Shown here: positions 46,968 to 56,128 of the stretch, piece after piece
Position numbering within the stretch: the first letter of the stretch is position 1
How the letters are laid out: every line of letters begins with the position of its first letter
Assembly: GCA_007134485.1 (NCBI GenBank)
Contig: SLKT01000010.1
Span: 1 to 64,000 of the forward strand
Reading direction: 5' to 3'
DNA length: 64,000 nucleotides
Source: Wenzhouxiangella sp.
GTDB lineage: Bacteria; Pseudomonadota; Gammaproteobacteria; Xanthomonadales; Wenzhouxiangellaceae
The notes under the pieces: model-generated
What the model saw: only the letters and a program-made list of their open reading frames with translations
Databases searched by the model: none
What the model was told of the DNA's origin: nothing
Made by a program: the position numbers and the translations under genes

Positions 46968-48155
46968 TCAGGTCGGAGGCGGCAAGGGCGTGGCGCCCCG
47001 CCCCTGTTTGAGTCGCAGCGCGTTGCGGTAACACTGGGCGGCCGCTTCCAGGCTGCCGGAGCGGTCCAGAATGCGCCCGAGCGCCGCGTAGGCCTCGCTG
47101 TCGGGCTGGTCGGCGACCGCCTTTTCGAGCGATTCGCGCGCCTTGTCATACTGGCGATCATCCAGATACATCAGGCCAAGCGCCAGATGCAGACCGCCAT
47201 GCTCGGGCTGCTCCCTGAGCCATCCTTCGCAATCGGAAATGCGCGCCGGACGCTCATCGGCGCCGACCTCGGCATAGACGCGCAATGCCTCTCGATCGAG
47301 CTGGTTGGACAGCAACCGCTTCAAATGGGAGCCGGCCAGTCCGGGCCGGTCGAGTTCGATGGCCCGGCGCGCATAGGCCAGAACGAGATCGCGCGCCTTG
47401 TGTTGCTTGCGGCTCAGGGATCTCCAGCTCGACTGCAAGGACTCAACGTCCGAACTGGATTCAATCTCGCGAATCGCTGCCAGAGTGATCACTTCATCAC
47501 AGCGCTGCCGATCGACGATCCCGGACTTGTGCAGGGCCGGCGCCAGCATTCGCACCGCTTCCCAGCGCCCCAGATCCTGGTAGGCCTGCAGCAGGAGTCT
47601 CAATACGCCGGCATGGCGCGGCTTGCGCAAGTGCAGATCCTCGAGCACCGGCACAGCCTCGTCCACCCGCCCTTCCCCGATCAGCAAGCGCGCCCTGGCC
47701 AGGCCAGTCACGAAATGGCGCCGTCCGAAACGGGCATCGGCAAGGCGCAGCCAGCGATCCCGCCCGCTGCGATCCGCCGAACCCTGGGCGGCGCGCGCCG
47801 CTGCCAGCAAGCCAACCGTGGAACGACGGAATTCAAGCGAACGCGATAATTCCCGTTCGGCCTTTTGCCAATCACCTTCGGTCAGGGCCAGCAACCCGTT
47901 TTCCATCTGCCGCCGGGCACGGCTTTCACGCGCCCGGTAGAGGGCCTTGCCCGGGAGTCGAAAAACGGCAATGGTCACCGAAATGGCGATCCAGGCCAGC
48001 AGCACCAGACCCACCAGCGTCAGCACTGACATTTCCAGTCGCCACTGGTCAATATCAATGGCGACCAGCCCGGGATCCTCCAGCAGCCGCGGAGCGATCA
48101 GGGCGGCCGCGACCAGTGCCGCCAGCACCAGAACGACGAGCAGCAATCGCTTCAC
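46968..48155 (-). CDS. hemY: HemY-like protein (TPR, heme biosynthesis-associated)
   Basis: Two N-terminal TM helices followed by TPR repeats, downstream of hemX. Confidence 0.85.
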   Translation of the reverse strand: MKRLLLVVLVLAALVAAALIAPRLLEDPGLVAIDIDQWRLEMSVLTLVGLVLLAWIAISVTIAVFRLPGKALYRARESRARRQMENGLLALTEGDWQKAERELSRSLEFRRSTVGLLAAARAAQGSADRSGRDRWLRLADARFGRRHFVTGLARARLLIGEGRVDEAVPVLEDLHLRKPRHAGVLRLLLQAYQDLGRWEAVRMLAPALHKSGIVDRQRCDEVITLAAIREIESSSDVESLQSSWRSLSRKQHKARDLVLAYARRAIELDRPGLAGSHLKRLLSNQLDREALRVYAEVGADERPARISDCEGWLREQPEHGGLHLALGLMYLDDRQYDKARESLEKAVADQPDSEAYAALGRILDRSGSLEAAAQCYRNALRLKQGRGATPLPPPT

Positions 48156-49369
48156 GTCGACTCCATGTCTTCGCGTAGACGAGCCAATGCCTCTCCGAGC
48201 CCGGATGGTGCGCTGGCCGGTTCCAGCTCGCGCAACTGCTCAATGACCTGCATCGCCTCCTGAACGGCGGATGCTTGCTGGTCGAAGTGTGAATCCAGGG
48301 TATCCGCGACCAGGTTCAGATGCCGGTCAAGCTCGCTCAGATCACGACGGGCAAGCGCCAGCTCGGCAGCCGTCAGGCGCAGCCGCAGGGATTCACGAAT
48401 CGTGTCCAGTTGCTCCTGAGTGATGGGTGTTTCATCACGCGGGCGTACCCGCACCAGCTCTCGCAAGGCCGAGCGCATGCTGTCCGTCCAGCCCTGCTCG
48501 GGCACCTCTGTCTCTTCCTCGGATACTTCGACACCCGGCGCGGGGCGCTCCAGCGGCCATTCCGCCACTTGTCGCGCCAGTCGTTCCAGGCGGGCCTGGG
48601 CCTCGATCCAGTCCGGCGCCTCCACGCCCTCCAGGGCATCCAGTTCAGCCACCACCAGGCGACGAACCTGGCTCAGACGTGGATCATCCGCCCCGGCCAG
48701 TACCGCGGCGGCGCGACGATAGGCCGATCGAGCGCCCGCGAAATCCTGTGCCAGCTCGGCGCGCTCCTGGCCCAGCCGCAGCAGTGCAGCGGTTTCGATC
48801 ATGGCCAGATGCCGGTCAAGTTCGCGGTCGACTTCGCGCTGTGTTTCTTCGCGTTGCCACAGTTGGTGAACTTGCTCGAGCACCTCGTCTTCGACTTCTT
48901 CGAGGCGCTGCTCCACCCGGCTGACTTCATCACCCATGGAATCACCCATGGACTCCAGCGCACCGCCCAGATCGTCCAGTCGCCGGTCCTGATCTCGAAG
49001 GGCCTGATCGATTTCATCCATACTGGCGCGCAATGAATCAAGCGAGTCCTCGATTTGCCCGGCTCGCTCTCGCTCGGTGCTCAGCGCCGCCTGGACATCC
49101 TCGATACGATCATCCTCGCGATCCGTATCGAACTGCAGCCAGACCCAGGCCGCAAACCCCAATGCGCCAAACGCCACGATCAAGGCCAGAACGGTCAGGA
49201 TGCCGGAACCCGTCCGGCGCGGCCGTGAATCGGCATCCTCCGATTTCCGCTGGTCGTTGTCCTGCCCGTCCGACTCCGCTTGAGTCGGGGAAGGATCTTC
49301 GTCCCTGTCCTGTTGGCTTTCTTCCTTTTCGGTTTCGCTCATTTCAGCGGCCTGATCGCTCATAACCAA
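48152..49369 (-). CDS. hemX: HemX-like membrane protein
   Basis: Acidic N-terminus, single TM, coiled-coil and HemX-type C-terminus; hemD-hemX-hemY order. Confidence 0.85.
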   Translation of the reverse strand: MVMSDQAAEMSETEKEESQQDRDEDPSPTQAESDGQDNDQRKSEDADSRPRRTGSGILTVLALIVAFGALGFAAWVWLQFDTDREDDRIEDVQAALSTERERAGQIEDSLDSLRASMDEIDQALRDQDRRLDDLGGALESMGDSMGDEVSRVEQRLEEVEDEVLEQVHQLWQREETQREVDRELDRHLAMIETAALLRLGQERAELAQDFAGARSAYRRAAAVLAGADDPRLSQVRRLVVAELDALEGVEAPDWIEAQARLERLARQVAEWPLERPAPGVEVSEEETEVPEQGWTDSMRSALRELVRVRPRDETPITQEQLDTIRESLRLRLTAAELALARRDLSELDRHLNLVADTLDSHFDQQASAVQEAMQVIEQLRELEPASAPSGLGEALARLREDMEST

Positions 49370-49401
49370 ACGTAAGTATCAAGATTAACGCAATTGATCG
49401 T

Positions 49402-50139
49402 TCAGCCCAACGCCTTGAGCATACTCTTGTCGTCGGCTCCATCGGCCTGCACCACGTTGCGGCATCCCGACCGAGTCGCCATTTCGGCGACTCTGGGCGA
49501 TGGCGCCACCACTCGACCGGCTAACACCTTTTGCCAGGATTCGGGTTTCAGACGAGACTCGAGAGCCAGCAAGGCACCACCACTGCTGATCAGGGTGGTC
49601 AGTTGTCTTGCTTGATGAATGCGTTGATCAAGACCTTCCGGCAAGGCCTGGTCAAGCCGACGGTAGACATGGATTCGCTCCACCCGCGCGCCCCGGCGAC
49701 GCAATTCGGTCTCCAGCAGGGCTCGCCCGCCTGCCGCGGCCAGAATTGCAATCGAACGACCTTCAACGTCGTTCAGTTCCGGCAGGGCAAGCATGGCCTC
49801 GCTATTGCCGGCCGATTCGGGCGAGACAACCGATTCCAGTCCCAGATCCCGGGCCCTGCGAGCACTACCCGGTCCGGGCACGATCACCGGAATGGATGAC
49901 ATTACCTCATGTCCGACCAGAGCAACAGCTTGCCGTATCGCCTCGCCACTGGTCATGATGATTCGCTCAACCGGCAACACTTCGGCCAGACGCCGGGCCA
50001 CGGCTTCGGCGTTCTCAGGCCCTTCCAGTCGCACCGGTGGACAATGGAGCGCATCCCATCCGGCCTGCCGCAACGCCCGGGTCAATCGCTCCCCATCCGA
50101 GCCGGTTCGGGTTACCAACACCATCGTTTGATCAACCAT
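49402..50139 (-). CDS. hemD: Uroporphyrinogen-III synthase
   Basis: VLVTRTGSDGERLTRALRQAGWDALHCPPVRLE; hem locus context. Confidence 0.87.
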   Translation of the reverse strand: MVDQTMVLVTRTGSDGERLTRALRQAGWDALHCPPVRLEGPENAEAVARRLAEVLPVERIIMTSGEAIRQAVALVGHEVMSSIPVIVPGPGSARRARDLGLESVVSPESAGNSEAMLALPELNDVEGRSIAILAAAGGRALLETELRRRGARVERIHVYRRLDQALPEGLDQRIHQARQLTTLISSGGALLALESRLKPESWQKVLAGRVVAPSPRVAEMATRSGCRNVVQADGADDKSMLKALG

Positions 50140-50184
50140 GCGCCCATTATCCTTTGAATCGCCAAGGGAAGCACTGATCTGGAC

Positions 50185-50213
50185 AAAAAAAAGCCCGCCT
50201 TGCGGCGGGCTTT
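50185..50213 (-). terminator. Intrinsic terminator (minus strand)
   Basis: Minus strand AAAGCCCGCC-GCAA-GGCGGGCTTTTTTTT: 10-bp stem then a U-tract. Confidence 0.88.
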
Positions 50214-50430
50214 CGGGATAAATTCCGGGTGCCTGACTCAACTCGCTAAAGTGCTGGGGGCTTGCGTGTTGGCGTTGGCAGTAGGGGGACGCACCTCAAC
50301 AAGCGAAGTCGTGGGTGGCACCCGGAAAACTGAAACTGGATAAACTCCCCTGTTTGAACTCCTTGATTCCTACTCTGGCATAACTGATTCTGATTGTCCA
50401 GCCTCAAGCCGGAAAAACGGTCATTGAATG

Positions 50431-51345
50431 TCATAATTGTGACAGAATTCTCATTCCGCCCTGATCGAGCAGTTCGCGGCCGGCCCTGTTTCCCAGCAAT
50501 CCCGCACTTTCAAGTGGCCCTTCGATATCGACATCCAGACAGTCGCGGCCATCCGGACTGGCCAGACGGGCACGCAGTCGCAAGCGACCCTGCTCGATCT
50601 CGGCCAGTGCCGCCAGCGGCATTCGACAATCGCCGCCCAGCTCTGCGACCACGCCCCTTTCTGCTTCCACCTGGGCCCCGGTCTGCGCACAATGGAGCGG
50701 CCTGACCCGCTCTCGCGTGACATGATCGTCCTCGCGACACTGAATGACGATCACCCCCTGACCGGGCGCCGGCAGAAAATCGGGCGGCAGCAGCTCACTG
50801 CGGTGGTCCACGGTAATGCCCAGTCGATCAATGCCCGCCGCGGCCAGAATGACCGCCGCCACCTGCCCACTGCGCATTTTTTCAAGGCGGGTTTCAACGT
50901 TACCGCGCACGGGTTCGACCTGAAGTTCAGGAAACCGGCGCAGCAACTGACTCTGCCGTCGCAAGCTGGAAGTCCCCACCCGACTTCCGGCCGGCATCTC
51001 ATCCGGCAAGCTGCCATCCCGACTCAGCCACAGATCGGCCCACCCGGCCCGCGGGAGTACGGCTGCCAGCATCAACCCATCCGGGCTCTGCGCGGGAACG
51101 TCCTTGAGAGAGTGCACGGCGATGTCAGCGCTATTGTCCAGCAACGCCTTTTCCAGCTCCTTGAGAAAGAGACCCTTGCCGCCGATTTCTGCAAGCGAGC
51201 GGTCCAGGACTTCATCTCCGCGCGTGCTCATTGGCAATAGCTCCACCTCCAGCGAGGGGTGGACCTTTCTCAGCTTGTCGGCCACATGTTCGCTTTGCCA
51301 CAGGGCCAGACGGGACTTGCGTGTGGCAATTCGAATTTGATTCAC
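50431..51345 (-). CDS. hemC: Porphobilinogen deaminase
   Basis: RIATRKSRLALWQSEHVADKL, GGKGLFLKELEKALLD, VGTSSLRRQSQLL, GGDCRMPLAA. Confidence 0.96.
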   Translation of the reverse strand: MNQIRIATRKSRLALWQSEHVADKLRKVHPSLEVELLPMSTRGDEVLDRSLAEIGGKGLFLKELEKALLDNSADIAVHSLKDVPAQSPDGLMLAAVLPRAGWADLWLSRDGSLPDEMPAGSRVGTSSLRRQSQLLRRFPELQVEPVRGNVETRLEKMRSGQVAAVILAAAGIDRLGITVDHRSELLPPDFLPAPGQGVIVIQCREDDHVTRERVRPLHCAQTGAQVEAERGVVAELGGDCRMPLAALAEIEQGRLRLRARLASPDGRDCLDVDIEGPLESAGLLGNRAGRELLDQGGMRILSQL

Positions 51346-52055
51346 GACTGAAGTAACTCCTGGCGAACGCTCGGCAGGTTGCGCCGACTGACCCGCGGTT
51401 GCAGATCGACACCTTTGATTTCGACCCGGACCTGTCCACGTCGATCCCGGGTCAGACCTTTCAGGTGAGCGCGCGAAACCAGCGTATTGCGGTGAACACG
51501 CAGGAATCGCTCGGAAAAGCGCTCTTCAATACGGACCAGTGAATCATCGATCAATGCCGTGCCCCCCTCGTAGTGGACGTTAGTGTACTTGTCCTCGGCC
51601 CGCAGCACACGAATGTCGGCCAGCGGGATGGACAGGATTCGGTCGCCCAACCGGGCCACCAGTTGCTCTTTTTTGTGCTCGACAGGACGCATCGTGCGAA
51701 TGCGCTCGATGGCCCGATTCAGCCGCTGCTGGCTGACAGGCTTGACCAGGTAGTCCACCGCTTCAAGATCGAAGGCCTCGACAGCATACTGCTCGTAAGC
51801 GGTCACGAACACCACCGCCGGAGGCCGTTCGAGGCGCGCCAACCGACTCGCCACTGCAACCCCGTCCATGCCGGGCATTTCAACGTCCAGAAAAATCACG
51901 TCCGGATGCATGCGGGCACATTCGACCAGTGCCTGCTCAGGTCGCGAACTGGTTCCGACAACCAGGCAACCATCGACATCACTCAGCATGCGTTTGAGTC
52001 GTTCGATGGCCGGAATCTCATCATCGACGATGAAGACATTGAGTGTCTCCTTCAC
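51342..52055 (-). CDS. algR: LytTR response regulator (AlgR-like); start uncertain
   Basis: Receiver NVFIVDDEIPAIERLKRML, FLDVEMPGMDG; C-terminal LytTR domain; adjacent to hemC as in Pseudomonas algR-hemC. Confidence 0.85.
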   Translation of the reverse strand: MKETLNVFIVDDEIPAIERLKRMLSDVDGCLVVGTSSRPEQALVECARMHPDVIFLDVEMPGMDGVAVASRLARLERPPAVVFVTAYEQYAVEAFDLEAVDYLVKPVSQQRLNRAIERIRTMRPVEHKKEQLVARLGDRILSIPLADIRVLRAEDKYTNVHYEGGTALIDDSLVRIEERFSERFLRVHRNTLVSRAHLKGLTRDRRGQVRVEIKGVDLQPRVSRRNLPSVRQELLQS

Positions 52056-52735
52056 GCCCAGATGTCCTCCAGCCATTGATCGATGGCGCGAATTTCGTCC
52101 AGGTTGACCGAATGGGCCATTGGCCAGGTCAACCAGCGAACATCCAGTCCCGCACCGGTCAGCGCCTCGGCGCTGGCCTGGCCCAGCGAAACGGGCACGA
52201 TGGGATCCTGGTCACCGTGCCCCATGAAAATGGGCATTGAAGATGCCGCCGGACTCATCCATTCGTTCAGCCGACGCCCGTCAAGCAGGTAACAGGACAG
52301 CCCGATGATGCCGGCCAGGGGCCGCGAACGCGCAAGCCCGCAGCGCATGGCAATGGCGCCCCCCTGGGAAAAACCGGCCAGGACGATGCTGTCGGCGGAG
52401 ATTCCGGCCTCGATTTGCTGATCAAGGAGTCGATCGACGGCCGCCAGTGATGCGGCGATGCCGTCCTGGTCCTGGTCGCGATCGATTTCCATTCCGAGGA
52501 TGTCATACCAGGCGCGCATGGCCATGCCGCCATTGATGGTCACCGGCCGAACGGGGGCATGGGGAAAGATGAATCGAATCGGCCGACGAGATGCACTGGT
52601 CAGCTGCGGTACAATCGGCTCGAAATCATGACCGTCGGCGCCCAGTCCGTGCAGCCAGATCACGGCATGTGACGGATCCGGCCCGGTATCGTGAACAATG
52701 TATTCCAGCTCTTGATCAGGATCATTCATGCGCAC
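52052..52735 (-). CDS. Carboxylesterase/phospholipase family alpha/beta hydrolase
   Basis: AVIWLHGLGADGHDFEPIVPQL, VLAGFSQGGAIAMR, GHGDQDPIVPV. Confidence 0.92.
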   Translation of the reverse strand: MRMNDPDQELEYIVHDTGPDPSHAVIWLHGLGADGHDFEPIVPQLTSASRRPIRFIFPHAPVRPVTINGGMAMRAWYDILGMEIDRDQDQDGIAASLAAVDRLLDQQIEAGISADSIVLAGFSQGGAIAMRCGLARSRPLAGIIGLSCYLLDGRRLNEWMSPAASSMPIFMGHGDQDPIVPVSLGQASAEALTGAGLDVRWLTWPMAHSVNLDEIRAIDQWLEDIWA

Positions 52736-52871
52736 AATTCTAACTGCAGTCCTGTGGTTTCTGTTGCTGACAGGCTGTGGATTGAAAGGCGATCTTTACC
52801 TGCCCGAACCCGGTGACGAGCCGGAATCCGCTGAACAGCAGGACGAGCGAGATGATGAAGAGGACGCCTGA
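52728..52871 (+). CDS. lptM: Small lipoprotein LptM (YifL-like), 47 aa
   Basis: Not in the ORF track (<60 aa). Translation MRTILTAVLWFLLLTGCGLKGDLYLPEPGDEPESAEQQDERDDEEDA: lipobox LLTGC and CGLKGDLYLP motif; upstream of dapF. Confidence 0.88.
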   Translation: MRTILTAVLWFLLLTGCGLKGDLYLPEPGDEPESAEQQDERDDEEDA

Positions 52872-53514
52872 ACCGGAGCTGATGGATGCGCCCGAGCAGG
52901 CTCGGGCCTATGCAGAGGCCGACTTCAGCGAACCCAATCGACTGTTCGTCAATCTTTTCCGGGAGCTGGTCGAAAACACCGAGGCCGGGCAATTGATCGA
53001 CCTGGGATGCGGTCCCGGTGACATCTGCATTCGGCTGGCCAGGGTGCTGCCCGACTGGAGGCTGGTCGGACTGGATGCCGGACCGAACATGTTGTCGCTG
53101 GCTCAAACCGCGGTGAAAAACGCCGAGTTGCAATCACGCATTGATCTGGTGCTGGCCAGGCTGCCTGATGAGCTTCCTGGAAAGCGATTCGATGCCGTGA
53201 TCTCCAACAGCCTGTTGCACCACCTGCCCGAACCCATGGTGTTGTGGGAGAGTGTCCGGACACTGGCGGGTCCGGGTTGTCTGGTCCAGGTCATGGACCT
53301 GCATCGCCCGGATACTCCGAAGGAGGTCGATGCCATCGTTGATGCGCATGCGGCCGATGCACCGGAAGTCCTGCGCAATGATTTTCGCAACAGCTTGCAT
53401 GCAGCCTACACGTGCTCGGAAATTCAGGCCCAGATCGATGACGCGGGACTGTCCGGGCTGACCCTGTCACGACCCAGTGACCGCCACTGGATGCTACAGG
53501 GCAAGCTGGGCTGA
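52852..53514 (+). CDS. Class I SAM-dependent methyltransferase
   Basis: LIDLGCGPGDICIRLARVLPDWRLVGLDAGPNML; overlaps the lptM end. Confidence 0.88.
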   Translation: MMKRTPEPELMDAPEQARAYAEADFSEPNRLFVNLFRELVENTEAGQLIDLGCGPGDICIRLARVLPDWRLVGLDAGPNMLSLAQTAVKNAELQSRIDLVLARLPDELPGKRFDAVISNSLLHHLPEPMVLWESVRTLAGPGCLVQVMDLHRPDTPKEVDAIVDAHAADAPEVLRNDFRNSLHAAYTCSEIQAQIDDAGLSGLTLSRPSDRHWMLQGKLG

Positions 53515-53521
53515 GTGTTCG

Positions 53522-54370
53522 ATGCCGAAATCCCGCATCCGGTTTTCCAAGCTCGAAGCCCTCGGCAACGACTTCATGCTGGTCGATGCCCGCAACCAGA
53601 ATTTCGAACCATCCGCAGGGCAGGTTCGCAGTCTGGCCGATCGACGCCTGGGCATCGGCTTTGATCAACTCCTGATTCTGGCTTCACCGAGCCCCGGGAC
53701 GGATTGTCTGTGCGCGGTGCGCATATTCAATAGTGATGGCAGCCCCGCCGAGCAATGTGGCAACGGCATGCGCGCCATTGCCCTGTGGCTGCATCGAGCA
53801 GGTGAGCTGTCCTCGAGCGCGCGCCTGGACACCGCCGGTGGAGCCATCGGTGTGCATCTTGAAACCAGCGATCGCATCACCGCGACCCTGGGCGTGCCTG
53901 ACTTCACACCCTCGGCGTGGGGCTGCTCAGCCGGCAGGCGCGAGTGGACCGAAATCCAGGATCACCAGACCATCGCGCTGCACGGGGTCTCGATGGGAAA
54001 CCCGCACCTGGTCATTCCCTGGCACGCGCGACCCGATCCGCAAACGCTTGAAAAGCTCGCGGCTCGCTTTGGCGCCCACCCGGACCTGGCCGATGGCGCA
54101 AACATCAGCCTGGCTCAACCCGTGGACCGTCGTCACGTCGAACTGGCGGTATTCGAAAGAGGCGCCGGCCCGACTCCGGCCTGTGGGAGCGCCGCCTGCG
54201 CCTCGGCCGCGGTGCTGATATCGAATGACCTGGTCGATTCGCCGGTGACCATCAGGCAGCCCGGAGGCGAGCTTGTGATACATTGGCCTGGAGGAGACCA
54301 GCCGGTCGAGATGACCGGACCGGCCCGCCTGGTATTCGATGGCGCCATGGAATTCGAATCGGAAAACTAG
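53522..54370 (+). CDS. dapF: Diaminopimelate epimerase
   Basis: FSKLEALGNDFMLVDAR, SPAEQCGNGMRA, GPTPACGSAACA (both catalytic Cys). Confidence 0.95.
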   Translation: MPKSRIRFSKLEALGNDFMLVDARNQNFEPSAGQVRSLADRRLGIGFDQLLILASPSPGTDCLCAVRIFNSDGSPAEQCGNGMRAIALWLHRAGELSSSARLDTAGGAIGVHLETSDRITATLGVPDFTPSAWGCSAGRREWTEIQDHQTIALHGVSMGNPHLVIPWHARPDPQTLEKLAARFGAHPDLADGANISLAQPVDRRHVELAVFERGAGPTPACGSAACASAAVLISNDLVDSPVTIRQPGGELVIHWPGGDQPVEMTGPARLVFDGAMEFESEN

Positions 54371-54372
54371 TC

Positions 54373-55038
54373 ATGACCAACCCCAAGGAAGTCGCACAGT
54401 GGCTGAAGTCCAATCCGGACTTTCTTGTCGACCACCCCGAATTGCTCGACACAATCAATCTGCCGCATCAGGCTGGCGCACCCTCTTTGCTCGAGCGCCA
54501 GGTCCAACGCCTGCGCAGCGAGAATCGCCGACTCGAGGCCCGACTGAAGACCCTGGCCGGCATCGCCGGTGAGAACGAGCGTTTGATGCAACGCCTGCAT
54601 CAACTCACCCTGGAGGTCATGACCACCGACTCCACGTCGGCATTCATCGAGCGACTGTTCGGCAAACTGGCCGATGACTTCAGGGCTGACCGGGTCCGCC
54701 TGCACCTGATCCGGCACCACCCGGAACTGGAATCATGCGAAATGGTCGCCACCTTGCCCGAACAACGGCCCGACTGGCTGGAGAAACTGCTCGACAAGGG
54801 GGATACGGTGTGTGGACGCTTGACGTCCGGTAAACGCCAGTTGCTGTTCGGAGAGCAGGCCGGCCCGATCGGATCGGCCGCCCTGGTACCCATTGCCGGT
54901 ACCGGCATCCTGGCGATCGGGGCAGAATCGGTCGAGCGCTTTCATCCCGGAATGGGCACCTTGTTTCTGGAGTTGCTGGGCACGACCATCCGCTACCGGC
55001 TGGATCGATCCGGAGCCGAACATCGCAAGCGCGCCTGA
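54373..55038 (+). CDS. DUF484 family protein
   Basis: VAQWLKSNPDFLVDHPELLDTINLPH..SLLERQVQRLRSEN; between dapF and xerC. Confidence 0.92.
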   Translation: MTNPKEVAQWLKSNPDFLVDHPELLDTINLPHQAGAPSLLERQVQRLRSENRRLEARLKTLAGIAGENERLMQRLHQLTLEVMTTDSTSAFIERLFGKLADDFRADRVRLHLIRHHPELESCEMVATLPEQRPDWLEKLLDKGDTVCGRLTSGKRQLLFGEQAGPIGSAALVPIAGTGILAIGAESVERFHPGMGTLFLELLGTTIRYRLDRSGAEHRKRA

Positions 55039-56032
55039 CAAGGATTGCCCGAATCCACTGACCGAATCGATCGCGGCCTTTCTCGTCCATATCTCGGATG
55101 AAGCCGGGCTGTCCGCGGCCACCCTGGATGCCTACCGACGTGACCTTGGACGTTTCGATCAGTGGTGCGCTCGGCGCGAACTGACCCACGCCAATGATAT
55201 TGCCGAGACTGATGTGCGCGCCTTTGCAGCCGCCGAGCACCGCCGCGGGCTGAACCCGCGCAGCGTGCAGCGTCGACTGTCGGCATTGCGACGCTTTTTC
55301 CGCTATCTGCGCCGAGAAGGTGTCATGACCCACGACCCCGGCCAGGGCGTCCGCGCCCCGAAAGTCAGACGTCGCTTACCGAGACCCCTGGATGTCGACC
55401 AGGTTCTGGCACTGCTGAACATTCCGGTCGAGAACGATCTGGCCACTCGTGACCGGGCCATGCTGGAATTGTTCTACGCTTCAGGGTTGCGGGTCAGTGA
55501 ACTGGCTGAACTGACCTGGAACCGACTGGACCCGAAAGAGGGGCTGGTGCGGGTTGTCGGCAAGGGCAATCGCGAGCGACTGGTGCCGGTCGGACGCCAT
55601 GCCTTGAGCGCGCTGCAAGCATGGCGCGCCATCCATCACAGCATCACGGGGGCTGACCAGGCAAAGATCTTCACCAGCCTCAAGGGCCGGCCACTGACGG
55701 TCCGGGCCATCCAGAAGCGAGTCGCCTACTGGTCTGACCGCCAGGGGCTGGATCAGCGCGTCCACCCCCATCAGATCAGGCATTCGTTTGCCTCGCATAT
55801 CCTTGAGTCTTCCGGCGATTTGCGTGCGGTCCAGGAACTGCTGGGCCACGCCAACCTGTCAACCACCCAGATCTACACCCACCTGGACTTTCAGCATCTG
55901 GCCCGGGTGTATGACGAGACGCATCCGCGGGCCCGGTCGCGGGGCGACCGGGCGGGGAGACGGGAGACGGGAGACGGGAGACGGGAGACGGGAGACGGGA
56001 GACGGGAGACGGGAGACGGGAGACGGAAGTAG
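54893..56032 (+). CDS. xerC: Tyrosine recombinase XerC (true start unclear; repeat-encoded C-terminal tail)
   Basis: SGLRVSELAELTW (R), HPHQIRHSFASHILESSGDLRAVQELLGHANLSTTQIYTHLD (HxxR...Y). Confidence 0.93.
   Translation: MPVPASWRSGQNRSSAFIPEWAPCFWSCWARPSATGWIDPEPNIASAPDKDCPNPLTESIAAFLVHISDEAGLSAATLDAYRRDLGRFDQWCARRELTHANDIAETDVRAFAAAEHRRGLNPRSVQRRLSALRRFFRYLRREGVMTHDPGQGVRAPKVRRRLPRPLDVDQVLALLNIPVENDLATRDRAMLELFYASGLRVSELAELTWNRLDPKEGLVRVVGKGNRERLVPVGRHALSALQAWRAIHHSITGADQAKIFTSLKGRPLTVRAIQKRVAYWSDRQGLDQRVHPHQIRHSFASHILESSGDLRAVQELLGHANLSTTQIYTHLDFQHLARVYDETHPRARSRGDRAGRRETGDGRRETGDGRRETGDGRRK
55955..56024 (+). repeat. 10 perfect tandem copies of GGGAGAC
   Basis: Counted directly; 70 bp within the 3' end of the xerC ORF. 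Confidence 0.92.
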
Positions 56033-56033
56033 A

Positions 56034-56068
56034 CTGACCCCTGACCCCTGACCCCTGACCCCTGACCC
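56034..56068 (+). repeat. 5 perfect tandem copies of CTGACCC
   Basis: Counted directly; immediately downstream of the GGGAGAC array. Confidence 0.92.
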
Positions 56069-56128
56069 CTTTTCCCACCCCCCTATCGTCCCCATCTACT
56101 CGGTTCACCTTCAAGCACGGTCAACCCA

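Noticed and set aside
50246-50434. 62-aa ORF between hemC and the terminator
   Set aside because: No SD or motif; probably untranslated 3' region of hemC.
55955-56068. CRISPR-like array
   Set aside because: Direct 7-bp repeats without 25-40-nt repeats and unique spacers; no cas genes in the window.
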